Below are positions 26,878 through 35,900 of a stretch of DNA of 64,000 bases, in pieces. A program made the translations under genes and the position numbers. Position 1 is the stretch's first letter. Every line of letters starts with the position of its first letter. Below the pieces are notes generated by a model. That model was not told where the DNA came from. It was given only the letters and a program-made list of their open reading frames with translations, and searched no databases. The DNA comes from Neobacillus sp. PS2-9 (GTDB lineage: Bacteria > Bacillota > Bacilli > Bacillales > Cytobacillaceae): assembly GCF_030915525.1 (NCBI RefSeq), contig NZ_CP133269.1:2205001-2269000 (forward strand), in the 5' to 3' direction.

Positions 26878-28344
26878 ATGAAATTTACTAGCCCACATAA
26901 AGAAGAAATGATCAGTGCTGGAATTGATATCGGAACGAGTACAACTAAAGTAGTGATTAGTAAGTTTACATTGATGAATATGGCTGGCGGGGCACATGTT
27001 CCTCGCATCGAGATAATTGATAAGCAGGTCGTTTATCGCAGTCCCATTTATCGAACACCACTTCTTTCTCCAACATCAATTGATATCGGGAAGATTGAGG
27101 CATTAGTAAAAGATGAATATAAAAAAGCAAGGGTTGAGCCTAAAGATATTAAAACCGGGGCTGTCATCATTACGGGAGAAACAGCAACGAAGACAAATGC
27201 AGAAGTAATGATCCACCAGCTATCGGATCATGCCGGTGAATTTTTGGTAGCCACAGCCGGACCAGATCTAGAAGGGATCATTGCTGCAAAGGGTTCTGGT
27301 GCCTATGAGTACTCGAAATCATCAGGAAAAGTCACTGCCAATATTGATATCGGTGGAGGAACAGCAAATATAGCCGTTTATAAATCAGGGCGACTTTGTG
27401 GCACTTGTACACTCCATATAGGCGGTAGACTTATAGAATTTCATGACTCAAAAATCAAAAGTATTTCTCCACCTGTGAAGAATCTGCTTAATCATTGGGG
27501 GACAATCATAAATGAGGGACAATCCATAAGTGTAAATCAAATAAAGAGAATTACTGATTTTATGGCTGATGTGATTGGAAGGATGCTACAAAAGTCGCTT
27601 ACGAAAGAAGATCAATTCCTTTTATTAGGTCATGAACCTAATTGGCAGGAAGATGTAGAGGCTATTATGTTTTCAGGAGGAGTTGGTGAATGTATCTATC
27701 GTTATGAAGACGAGTCTGCTAACCCAGCCCAATATGATGACATCGGCATGGTACTGGCTGCTTCCTTGAAAGAAAACAAGCTCTTACATAAATGGTCATG
27801 GGTCAAGCCGGAGGAAACTGTAAGGGCAACCGTCTTAGGTGCAGGGTTGCAAACAACGGAAATCAGCGGGGCGACCATTGAAGTAGATAGTAGCCAATTG
27901 CCTCTTAAGAATTTGCCGGTTTTTCAAATCCGATTTGACAAAAATTTTAACGAGGTAGTGGATTCTATTTCGAAAAAGGTGACAGAAGCAATTGAACTAT
28001 ATGATCCCCAGAAGGAAGGTCAGAATTTTGCCCTATATTTTTCGAATCTACCCTATTTACGCTTTCGAGAAATTGACGCATGGGCAGAATCCATCCTTCA
28101 AGGGTTAAAGCAAAAACCTAATCGATCGCAGCCCGTGGTCCTTGTTTTAGATAGAGATTATGCAAAAGTACTCGGACAAACGATTAATCGGAAAGATTCT
28201 TCGCAATCGGTCATTTGCATAGATCAAATTACCGTTGAAAATGGTGACTATTTAGACATTGGGCGCGTACTAGAATCAGATGTCGTTCCGGTTATCATAA
28301 AAACCTTAACATTCCAGAATGAAGAAAGGAGGACTTTCAGGTGA
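26878..28344 (+). CDS. eutA: EutA ethanolamine ammonia-lyase reactivase
   Basis: 488 residues from the ATG at 26878 with GGGGAG before it; a longer frame from 26737 would run through the leader hairpin and is rejected. ASKHA-fold ATPase with GIDIGTSTTKVVIS at the N-terminus and ANIDIGGGTANIAV mid-protein. EutA removes damaged cobalamin from ethanolamine ammonia-lyase using ATP. Its stop overlaps the eutB start. Confidence 0.95.
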   Translation: MKFTSPHKEEMISAGIDIGTSTTKVVISKFTLMNMAGGAHVPRIEIIDKQVVYRSPIYRTPLLSPTSIDIGKIEALVKDEYKKARVEPKDIKTGAVIITGETATKTNAEVMIHQLSDHAGEFLVATAGPDLEGIIAAKGSGAYEYSKSSGKVTANIDIGGGTANIAVYKSGRLCGTCTLHIGGRLIEFHDSKIKSISPPVKNLLNHWGTIINEGQSISVNQIKRITDFMADVIGRMLQKSLTKEDQFLLLGHEPNWQEDVEAIMFSGGVGECIYRYEDESANPAQYDDIGMVLAASLKENKLLHKWSWVKPEETVRATVLGAGLQTTEISGATIEVDSSQLPLKNLPVFQIRFDKNFNEVVDSISKKVTEAIELYDPQKEGQNFALYFSNLPYLRFREIDAWAESILQGLKQKPNRSQPVVLVLDRDYAKVLGQTINRKDSSQSVICIDQITVENGDYLDIGRVLESDVVPVIIKTLTFQNEERRTFR

Positions 28345-29717
28345 GATTAAAGACGAATTATTTCGGCACAGTCTACCAATTTTCCTCATTAAAGGACTTA
28401 TTTGCAAAAGCAAACGAAGAAAAATCAGGTGACCGCTTAGCAGGTCTTTCAGCAGAAACCGTACAAGAGCGTATAGCTGCAAAGGAAGTATTAAGCAACC
28501 TAACACTTCATGATATTAGGGAGAATCCACTACTATCTCCTGATGAAGATGAAGTCTCACGCATTATTGAAGGTCAAATCAATGAACCAATCTATCAATC
28601 GATTAAAAATTGGTCCGTTTCCGAGCTTAGGGAGTATATCCTAAATGATACAACCACTGGTGAAGATTTAAAGCGGTTAAGCAGAGGTTTAAATAGTGAG
28701 ATGATCGCTGCAGTTGCGAAAGTTATGTCCAATTTAGACTTGGTTCATGCAGCAAACAAGATTGAGATTCTATCAAAATGTAATATTACGATTGGTCAAA
28801 AAGGAGTACTTGCTTCAAGACTACAGCCTAACCATCCAACAGACAATGTTGAGGGAATGATGGCATCAATGAAAGAAGGTCTTTCCTATGGAATTGGTGA
28901 TGCGGTCATTGGAATCAACCCCGTAGATGATTCAGTAGAGAGTGTAAAGAGACTGCTACACGCTACCCATGACTTCATTCAAAAATGGGAAATACCGACA
29001 CAAAACTGTGTGCTAGCCCATGTCACTGCTCAGATGAAAGCACTTCAGCAAGGAGCTCCTGCAGATATGATTTTCCAAAGTATCGCAGGAACCGAAGCCG
29101 CTAACCGTTCATTTGGTATTACTGCTTCCCTACTAGAAGAAGCTAATGAAATGGCTAAGGTATATGGAACTGGAACAGGGCCACAGCGTATGTATTTTGA
29201 GACGGGTCAAGGCTCTGAGTTATCGGCAGAAGCACATTATGGCATCGATCAAATGACCTTAGAATCACGTAATTATGGCTTTGCTCGATACTTTGATCCA
29301 TATATCGTAAACACAGTAGTTGGATTTATTGGGCCGGAATATTTGTACAACAATAAACAGGTAATCCGAGCAGGGTTAGAAGACCACTTTATGGGCAAAA
29401 TGCATGGGATTCCGATGGGAGTAGATATTTGTTATACAAACCATATAAAAGCAGATCAAAATGATATTGAGGATTTGGGTGTGCTTTTAACCGCTGCTGG
29501 AGTGAATTTTATCATTGCTGCACCAATGGGTGATGATTGCATGTTGAATTACCAGTCCTTAAGTTATCACGATGTGGCAACCTTAAGACAAACATTGAAT
29601 AAGCGCCCTGCTCCATTGTTCGAAGAGTGGCTTGAAAAGATGGGGATTTTTGAAAATGGCAAGTTAAGTAAAAAAGCAGGAGATCCAACTATTTTTTCAA
29701 GGGTAGGAGGTGTATAG
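28341..29717 (+). CDS. eutB: ethanolamine ammonia-lyase, large subunit
   Basis: 458 residues; GTG start overlapping the eutA stop, with AAAGGAGG before it. Full-length EutB TIM barrel (RLQPNHPTDNVEGMMASMK-like region near 160, MGVDICYTNH near 358, GDDCMLNYQ near 400). With EutC and adenosylcobalamin it splits ethanolamine into acetaldehyde and ammonia inside the microcompartment. Confidence 0.97.
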   Translation: MRLKTNYFGTVYQFSSLKDLFAKANEEKSGDRLAGLSAETVQERIAAKEVLSNLTLHDIRENPLLSPDEDEVSRIIEGQINEPIYQSIKNWSVSELREYILNDTTTGEDLKRLSRGLNSEMIAAVAKVMSNLDLVHAANKIEILSKCNITIGQKGVLASRLQPNHPTDNVEGMMASMKEGLSYGIGDAVIGINPVDDSVESVKRLLHATHDFIQKWEIPTQNCVLAHVTAQMKALQQGAPADMIFQSIAGTEAANRSFGITASLLEEANEMAKVYGTGTGPQRMYFETGQGSELSAEAHYGIDQMTLESRNYGFARYFDPYIVNTVVGFIGPEYLYNNKQVIRAGLEDHFMGKMHGIPMGVDICYTNHIKADQNDIEDLGVLLTAAGVNFIIAAPMGDDCMLNYQSLSYHDVATLRQTLNKRPAPLFEEWLEKMGIFENGKLSKKAGDPTIFSRVGGV

Positions 29718-29718
29718 A

Positions 29719-30681
29719 ATGAATCCTGAATTAGTTGAACAAATTACCAAATTAATATATGAAAAATTACAATCACAAACTGTGGTGACCGATGAACAGA
29801 CGTCATCAGAAGTAGAGGTGAAGTTTTGGAACCATAATGCAGATGGTCAATCACACACTTCTGCGAGTGATAACTATCAACCAATAAAAGAAAAGATGTA
29901 TCAAACCCTACAAGATGAAATTGAAGAAATTAACTTAGAATCAAAGCCTGTTATTGGAATTGAATCCCCATTTGATAAAGATGAGTTAGAATCTTTGATT
30001 AGTAAGACACCTGCAAGAATTGGGGTGGGGAGAGCGGGACTAAGACCTAAAACGAATACCTGGTTGAAGTTTCGTTACGATCATGCAGCTGCGGTGGATG
30101 CCGTGTACGGTGATGTAAATCCCGGTTTATTAGAAAGTTTATCGCTGTTTAAAGTTAACACAAAGGTAGCTGACAAAGAAGTGTATGTAAGACGTCCTGA
30201 TTTTGGGCGCAAGCTTTCTGAAGAAGCTAAGCAACTGATTACACAAAAATGCAAAAAATCTCCGACCGTTCAAATCATTGTATCAGATGGTTTAAGTTCA
30301 AAGGCGATTGATGAAAACTTAGAGGATGTTTATTTATCTCTTAATCAAGCACTACAAGGTTTAGGGCTTGATGTTGGAACACCTTTTTTTATTGAAAAAG
30401 GAAGAGTAGCTGCCATGGATGATGTTGGTGAGCTGTTAAATCCAAAAGTGATTGTGTACTTGATTGGTGAGCGTCCAGGTCTTGTGAGTGCAGAATCTCT
30501 TAGTGCCTATCTATGCTATGAACCGCGCTTAGGGACAATTGAGGCGGACCGAATGGTTGTATCAAATATTCATAAAGGTGGAATCCCGCCGGTTGAAGCG
30601 GGTGCCTACCTAGGTACGGTCATTCAAAAAATATTAAAATATCAAGCTAGTGGAGTTTCGCTAGTTCAAAAAGAACAATAA
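29719..30681 (+). CDS. eutC: ethanolamine ammonia-lyase, small subunit
   Basis: 320 residues from the ATG at 29719 behind AGGAGGT. The N-terminal amphipathic helix (NPELVEQITKLIYEKLQ) is a likely shell-targeting peptide, followed by a variable linker to about residue 80. The conserved core has TPARIGVGRAGLRPKT, VSDGLSSKAI and IGERPGL, the last near the cobalamin-binding part. Confidence 0.96.
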   Translation: MNPELVEQITKLIYEKLQSQTVVTDEQTSSEVEVKFWNHNADGQSHTSASDNYQPIKEKMYQTLQDEIEEINLESKPVIGIESPFDKDELESLISKTPARIGVGRAGLRPKTNTWLKFRYDHAAAVDAVYGDVNPGLLESLSLFKVNTKVADKEVYVRRPDFGRKLSEEAKQLITQKCKKSPTVQIIVSDGLSSKAIDENLEDVYLSLNQALQGLGLDVGTPFFIEKGRVAAMDDVGELLNPKVIVYLIGERPGLVSAESLSAYLCYEPRLGTIEADRMVVSNIHKGGIPPVEAGAYLGTVIQKILKYQASGVSLVQKEQ

Positions 30682-30695
30682 GGGAGGACTTGTTT

Positions 30696-31349
30696 GTGAC
30701 CTTAGAGCGAATTCATGCAGAAATTTTAGCTGTCCGAATTATCCCAAACGTAGACTCCGCCCTGGCCGAGCAATTTCAACTACAGCCCAATCATCGAAGC
30801 CTCGCTATTTTTACTTCCACCATCGATGATGTTGGTTATACAGCATTAGATGAGGCTACAAAAAGAGCGGATGTAGAGGTTGTTTATGCTCGCTCATTCT
30901 ATGCGGGTTCTGCACATTCCTCTGGACCATTATCAGGTGAAATGATCGGCATCCTAGCTGGTCCAACACCAGATGAAGTGAAAAGTGGAATGGAGGCGGT
31001 CTTCCAGACAGCTGAAAACGATGCTTTTTTCGAAGCGGTAAATGAGGATAAAAGCCATGCGTTGTATGCACATGTGGTAGCAAGGACGGGAAGCTATTTA
31101 TCGAAAGAAGCTGGAATCAATCAAGGGGAAGCACTTGCTTACTTGATTGCTCCGCCACTCGAGGCGGTTTATGGAATTGATGCAGCGGTAAAGGCAGCAG
31201 ATGTAAAGTTAGTTAAATTTTTTGGTCCGCCATCAGAAACGAACTTTGGAGGGGGGCTACTGACGGGTTCGCAATCAGCCTGTCAGGCAGCAGCAGATGC
31301 GTTCCGTGAAGTCATTCTTGATATCAGCAGAAATCCAAGACAAATTTAA
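30696..31349 (+). CDS. eutL: EutL microcompartment shell protein
   Basis: 217 residues from the GTG at 30696, seven nt after GGAGG; an in-frame TTG at 30690 is too close. Tandem BMC domain protein (BMC-T) that forms trimers with a gated pore. ARSFYAGSAHSSGPLSGE and GPPSETNFGGGLLTGSQSAC are typical EutL motifs. Follows eutC by 14 nt. Confidence 0.95.
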   Translation: MTLERIHAEILAVRIIPNVDSALAEQFQLQPNHRSLAIFTSTIDDVGYTALDEATKRADVEVVYARSFYAGSAHSSGPLSGEMIGILAGPTPDEVKSGMEAVFQTAENDAFFEAVNEDKSHALYAHVVARTGSYLSKEAGINQGEALAYLIAPPLEAVYGIDAAVKAADVKLVKFFGPPSETNFGGGLLTGSQSACQAAADAFREVILDISRNPRQI

Positions 31350-31386
31350 CTAACTACTATTTTTTAAAGAAAGGTGTGTATCCCAG

Positions 31387-32910
31387 GTGCAGTTTGACCA
31401 TGATTTACAATCAATCCAAGAAATGCGGGATGCCCTTCAAAAAGCAAAGGAAGCGCAACAGAAGTACATGGCGTTTTCACAAGAGCAAGTCGACGCAATC
31501 GTGAAGCGAGTAGCGGAGGCTGCTTTTGCTAAATCATTGGAATTAGCAAAGTTTGCGGTTGAAGAAACTAGAATGGGTATTGTTGAACACAAACGAATGA
31601 AAAATGATGTCGGATCAATGGCTGTATACCAATCTATCAAGAATGAAAAGACAGTTGGCATTATTAAAGAGGACCATGTTAACAAAGTAGTAGAAGTGGC
31701 GGCACCATTTGGAGTAATCGCTGGTATAATTCCAACGACCAATCCAACTTCGACGGCTATCTTTAAAGCATTAATTAGCTTGAAAACAAGAAATGGAATA
31801 GTTTTTAGCCCACACCCTAGAGCAGTTAAATGTACGATAGCTGCATTGGAAATTTGCTTGGAGGCAGCTAAAGAGGCAGGAGCACCTGATGGGATTATCG
31901 GCTGGATCTCTAAACCAACAATGGCAGCAACGACGGAATTAATGAAACATCGTGACATTGATTTAATCCTCGCAACGGGTGGAAAAGATTTAGTCCGGGC
32001 GGCTTATAGCTCAGGAAAACCAGCTTATGGGGTAGGTCCTGGCAATGTTCCGGTATATGTTGAAAAATCAGCAGATATAGCAAAAGCTATGAAAATGATT
32101 GTGGAAAGTAAATCATTTGACCATGGTACGATTTGCGCAACAGAACAAGCTATGGTGGTTGATCGCAATGTCCAGCAGTTGGCGATTAGAGAACTAAAGA
32201 AAAATGGCGCATATTTGTTGGATGATCAAGAAAAAGTTAAATTAGAAAAAGTCATTTCACCTATTCCAGGAAAATTAAATCCTAATATTGTGGGACAAAG
32301 CGCATTGAAAATTGCGGAAATGGCTGGGATTACTGTCCCAGCGGATACGAGAATTTTAGTTGCTGAAGAAAGAAAAGTGGGGAAAGACGTACCATTTTCA
32401 ATAGAAAAGCTTTCACCCATCCTAGCTCTATACACAGCGGATAGTTATCATCAGGCAAAAGAAATATGCTTAAGCTTGCTAAACCTTGGCGGGAGAGGAC
32501 ATAGTTTATCCCTACACACGAATGATGACAAGGTAGCAAGGGAATTTGCCTTAGAAATGCCGGTTTCAAGGTTGATGGTAAACACGCTCTCCTCAATTGG
32601 GGCGGTAGGTGCTACAACTGGGCTCGTGCCATCATTGACACTTGGCTGTGGATCTTTTGGAGGCAATATTACTTCAGACAATGTATCTGCCAAGCATTTA
32701 ATCAATATAAAAAGAATGGCATATGGAACGAAAGAGGTCATCATTCCAAAGCAAGAAAATCAACCTAGTCAAACAAAATCAGAATCAAAGGAAAATGTAT
32801 CTGAAATTGTTGAACAGGTTTTAAAACAAGTAAATATCGCAGGAAATGTAGATCCAAATTTGATTTCTGAAATGGTGAATCAAGTTTTAAAAAAATATCA
32901 AATGAACTAA
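31387..32910 (+). CDS. eutE: EutE acetylating acetaldehyde dehydrogenase
   Basis: 507 residues; GTG start with AAAGGTGTG upstream. Aldehyde dehydrogenase fold: GIIPTTNPTSTAIFKAL, catalytic Cys250 in HGTICATEQ, and VNTLSSIGAVGATTGL. Turns acetaldehyde, NAD+ and CoA into acetyl-CoA. The last about 45 residues form a linker (QENQPSQTKSESK) and an amphipathic helix (PNLISEMVNQVLKKYQ), a likely encapsulation tail at the C-terminus. Confidence 0.94.
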   Translation: MQFDHDLQSIQEMRDALQKAKEAQQKYMAFSQEQVDAIVKRVAEAAFAKSLELAKFAVEETRMGIVEHKRMKNDVGSMAVYQSIKNEKTVGIIKEDHVNKVVEVAAPFGVIAGIIPTTNPTSTAIFKALISLKTRNGIVFSPHPRAVKCTIAALEICLEAAKEAGAPDGIIGWISKPTMAATTELMKHRDIDLILATGGKDLVRAAYSSGKPAYGVGPGNVPVYVEKSADIAKAMKMIVESKSFDHGTICATEQAMVVDRNVQQLAIRELKKNGAYLLDDQEKVKLEKVISPIPGKLNPNIVGQSALKIAEMAGITVPADTRILVAEERKVGKDVPFSIEKLSPILALYTADSYHQAKEICLSLLNLGGRGHSLSLHTNDDKVAREFALEMPVSRLMVNTLSSIGAVGATTGLVPSLTLGCGSFGGNITSDNVSAKHLINIKRMAYGTKEVIIPKQENQPSQTKSESKENVSEIVEQVLKQVNIAGNVDPNLISEMVNQVLKKYQMN

Positions 32911-32926
32911 TTAGGAGGAATGGACA

Positions 32927-33220
32927 ATGGCAAGAGAGTTAACAGCATTAGGAATGGTTGAAACAAAAGGGTTAGTGGCATCAATTGAGGCAGCAGACGC
33001 AATGGTAAAAGCTGCAAACGTCAACCTTATTGGAAAAGTTCAGGTTGGAGGAGGCCTTGTAACTGTATTTGTACGCGGGGACGTAGGTGCGGTAAAGGCA
33101 GCAACAGATGCTGGTGCTGCAGCTGCACAACGTGTTGGGGAGCTTTTATCTGTACACGTCATTCCTCGTCCACACAATGAATTGGAAAGCATTTTACCAA
33201 AATTAGAAGCTGAACTCTAA
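32927..33220 (+). CDS. eutM: EutM microcompartment shell protein (BMC-H)
   Basis: 97 residues; TAGGAGGAATGGACA before the ATG. Single BMC domain ([27 protein letters not shown]) that builds the flat hexagonal facets. Very Ala-rich, typical length. Confidence 0.96.
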   Translation: MARELTALGMVETKGLVASIEAADAMVKAANVNLIGKVQVGGGLVTVFVRGDVGAVKAATDAGAAAAQRVGELLSVHVIPRPHNELESILPKLEAEL

Positions 33221-33250
33221 TCTTTAGCTTACTAGGTTAGGAGATAAGTG

Positions 33251-34117
33251 ATGAATAATCAGGCCATTCAAATGATCGTGGAAGAGGTCATTCAGCAATT
33301 TTTGAATAAAAATTCGGTGACTCGTAACATTCCGATGGCTGTTTCCGCCCGACACTGTCATGTAAGTCAAAGTGATTTAGAGGTGCTATTTGGTAAAGGA
33401 TATGAATTAACTAAAAAAGCTGATTTATCACAACCAGGTCAGTTTGCTGCAAATGAAACGGTGATGATTGCTGGACCAAGGGGTTCTATTGAAAAGGTCA
33501 GAATTCTTGGTCCTGCCCGTTCGCTCACTCAAGTAGAAGTAAGTAAAACAGATTCGGTTAAATTGGGAGTAAAACCTCCGATTCGTGAATCTGGAAATAT
33601 AAAAGAATCTGCTTCTATTACACTAGTTGGCCCAAAAGGAAGTATTTTAAAAAAAGAAGGTCTTATTATAGCCCAGGCACACATCCATATGACACCTGAA
33701 GATGCATTGAATTTTGGTGTGGAGAATGGAGAATATGTCCGGATTAAAACGGGCGATGAACGTCCTCTATCCTTTGAAAAAGTACTCATTCGTGTGTCTG
33801 CTAGATATAAGTTGGAGATGCATATTGATACGGATGAAGCCAATGCCGGTCTGATTACTAGCGGAGATGTGGGTATTCTAGAGAAATATGAGGAAATGGA
33901 CGAGGTAAAGAAAGAAAGTTTTGTCAAACTACCCGAAAAGCAAACGGCTATTGAGCAACTTAATGAACCAGTCGTCTTTGAGAATAAGCTTTTATCACAA
34001 AGAGATGTACAAACATGGAAGGACCACACAATTACGATAAATAAGCGTACAATTGTAACTCCTTTAGCACGTGATACCGCAAGAGAGTTAGGGAAAACCA
34101 TCAAAGTAATTGACTAA
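33251..34117 (+). CDS. PduL-type phosphate acyltransferase with extra C-terminal domain
   Basis: 288 residues from the ATG at 33251 (AGGAGA upstream). N-terminal helix NNQAIQMIVEEVIQQFLNK is a likely encapsulation peptide. PduL core about 25-215 with zinc-ligand motifs ARHCHVSQ, AQAHIHMTPEDA and HIDTDEANA; it converts acetyl-CoA to acetyl phosphate and frees CoA in the compartment. Residues about 225-288 are an extra module ending ITINKRTIVTPLARDTAREL, recalling the TPxAxD segment found in other microcompartment proteins. Confidence 0.9.
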   Translation: MNNQAIQMIVEEVIQQFLNKNSVTRNIPMAVSARHCHVSQSDLEVLFGKGYELTKKADLSQPGQFAANETVMIAGPRGSIEKVRILGPARSLTQVEVSKTDSVKLGVKPPIRESGNIKESASITLVGPKGSILKKEGLIIAQAHIHMTPEDALNFGVENGEYVRIKTGDERPLSFEKVLIRVSARYKLEMHIDTDEANAGLITSGDVGILEKYEEMDEVKKESFVKLPEKQTAIEQLNEPVVFENKLLSQRDVQTWKDHTITINKRTIVTPLARDTARELGKTIKVID

Positions 34118-34135
34118 CGATGGGAGATGATTTTT

Positions 34136-34438
34136 TTGCAAGTAGGTACAGTAATTGGAAATGTATGGGCGACTAGAAAGGAAGACCATTTAACTGGATT
34201 GAAATTTTTATTTGTGCAGCCAGAGCTTCCTAACGGTTCGCCAATTCAAACCCCCTTTATTGCTGTAGACCGAATAGGTGCAGGTGTTGGGGACAAGGTG
34301 ATGGTAACTTTAGGTAGTGCTGCAACGAATATGGCTGCAGAGACTAGTCTACCTATCGATGCTCTTATTATCGGTATAATTGATTCGATAGACGTTACAG
34401 GAGGTGCCGAGCATGGCGAAGGCATTAGGAATGATTGA
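34136..34438 (+). CDS. eutN: EutN microcompartment vertex protein (BMC-P)
   Basis: 100 residues from the TTG at 34136, giving MQVGTVIGNVWATRKEDHL, which is the usual family start; GGGAG lies about 8 nt before. CcmL/EutN fold, pentamers cap shell vertices. Contains the DRIGAGVGDKVMVTLGSAA core. Confidence 0.93.
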   Translation: MQVGTVIGNVWATRKEDHLTGLKFLFVQPELPNGSPIQTPFIAVDRIGAGVGDKVMVTLGSAATNMAAETSLPIDALIIGIIDSIDVTGGAEHGEGIRND

Positions 34439-34787
34439 AACAAGAGGGTTAATTGCCTCCATCGTGGCTGCAGATGCAATGGTAAAAGCGGCCGATGTCA
34501 GGCTCATAAAGAAAGAAAAGGTAGATGCAGGCCTTGTGGCTGTATTAGTGGAAGGTGATGTAGGAGCCGTGCAGGCTGCCGTTGATGCAGGCAAGTATGC
34601 AGCAGCTAAGGCAGGAGTGCTGGTTTCCGCACATGTGATTCCACGTCCTGATGATGGTGTAGGAGTGATTCTTGCAGAGCAGCCAAAAAAGGATCAAGAA
34701 ATATCGAGAACAAATAAAAAGGATACAAAAGCAAAATCAATTTCTCCTAAAGTTGATTCTACACAAGAAGAACCTCCAAGCAACTAA
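34413..34787 (+). CDS. second BMC-H shell protein with charged tail
   Basis: 124 residues from the ATG at 34413, with AGGAGGT upstream inside the end of eutN (26-nt overlap). BMC domain about 1-90 (ALGMIETRGLIASIVAADAM, HVIPRPDD), close to EutM/PduA, then a 30-residue hydrophilic tail rich in Lys, Ser and Pro. Possibly a facet variant whose tail points into or out of the shell. Confidence 0.92.
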   Translation: MAKALGMIETRGLIASIVAADAMVKAADVRLIKKEKVDAGLVAVLVEGDVGAVQAAVDAGKYAAAKAGVLVSAHVIPRPDDGVGVILAEQPKKDQEISRTNKKDTKAKSISPKVDSTQEEPPSN

Positions 34788-34838
34788 ACTATTAATCTGA
34801 AAATCTACCATGAGTATAGAAAATGGGGGGAGAAGAAA

Positions 34839-35780
34839 TTGGCTTTCAAACGGAGAAAAATTGCAGTAATCGGAGCAGGCTTTACCGGTGCAACGGCTGC
34901 ATTGATGCTTGCTCAGAAAGAATTAGGTGACGTGGTTTTAGTAGATATTCCAGCTCAAAGTGATCCAACCAAAGGGAAAGCACTCGATATGTTAGAAGCA
35001 AGTCCTGTGCAGGGATTTAATGCAAATATTACTGGAACGTCAAATTACGAGGATATCCAAGATGCTGACTTAGTGCTTATTACAGCAGGGATTGCTCGGA
35101 AACCGGGAATGAGCCGCGACGACTTAGTGTCAACAAATGCTAAAATTATCGAGCAAGTATCAGAAAACGTGAAAAAGTTTGCGCCTAATAGTTACATTAT
35201 AGTTCTAAGTAATCCGGTGGATGCAATGACGTATGTATGCTATAAAACGACCGGGTTTCCAAAGAATCGTGTAATCGGTCAATCAGGTGTATTAGATACA
35301 GCCCGTTTTAACACATTTGTAGCCCAGGAATTGAATGTATCAGTTGAGGACATTTCTGGGTTTGTACTTGGTGGTCACGGGGATGATATGGTACCTTTAG
35401 TACGCTTTTCCTATGCTGGAGGAATCCCACTTGATAAAATTCTCCCACCGCATCGGATTGAAGCAATTGTAGAAAGAACGCGTAAGGGCGGCGGTGAGAT
35501 TGTCAATTTACTTGGACAAGGAAGTGCTTATTATGCTCCTGCCGCATCAATGGTCCAAATGGCAGAGGCCATTCTTAAAGACAAAAAGCGCATTTTACCA
35601 TCCATCGCTTATTTAGAAGGTGAATATGGATATCATGATCTTTATTTAGGGGTTCCGACCATTCTTGGCGGGGATGGAATAGAAAGTATTATTGAGATCC
35701 CGTTAACTCCTGAAGAGAAATCTGCATTAGATAAATCTGCACAATCCGTCCGAAATGTTATGACTATTTTTAACAAGTAG
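34839..35780 (+). CDS. mdh: malate dehydrogenase (lactate dehydrogenase-like fold)
   Basis: 313 residues; TTG start behind GGGGGGAGAAG. Rossmann motif [13 protein letters not shown] at the end of beta-2 (NAD preference), [16 protein letters not shown], catalytic [10 protein letters not shown]. The Arg pattern RKPGMSRDD matches malate rather than lactate dehydrogenases. Its place directly after the shell genes is unusual: eut loci normally carry alcohol dehydrogenase eutG. It may feed the glyoxylate/TCA path from acetyl-CoA or recycle NAD (inference). Probably a second mdh in the genome, since bacilli usually have one by citZ-icd. Confidence 0.93.
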   Translation: MAFKRRKIAVIGAGFTGATAALMLAQKELGDVVLVDIPAQSDPTKGKALDMLEASPVQGFNANITGTSNYEDIQDADLVLITAGIARKPGMSRDDLVSTNAKIIEQVSENVKKFAPNSYIIVLSNPVDAMTYVCYKTTGFPKNRVIGQSGVLDTARFNTFVAQELNVSVEDISGFVLGGHGDDMVPLVRFSYAGGIPLDKILPPHRIEAIVERTRKGGGEIVNLLGQGSAYYAPAASMVQMAEAILKDKKRILPSIAYLEGEYGYHDLYLGVPTILGGDGIESIIEIPLTPEEKSALDKSAQSVRNVMTIFNK

Positions 35781-35900
35781 TTCAAGTCTATTAATATTGT
35801 AGAATAAGGTATACATTCTCCTACGAAAAATTTTCAGAAAAAGACCAAACAATAGTGGAAGCTTTAAATTCAAAAATGTTCTTAAAAGGGGACGATCTTA

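Noticed and set aside
31437..31958. 173-codon open frame antisense to eutE
   Set aside because: Fully inside eutE, no ribosome site, composition of an antisense shadow.
33529..34104. 191-codon open frame antisense to the PduL gene
   Set aside because: Low-complexity Ser/Phe-rich composition typical of shadow frames, no start signals.
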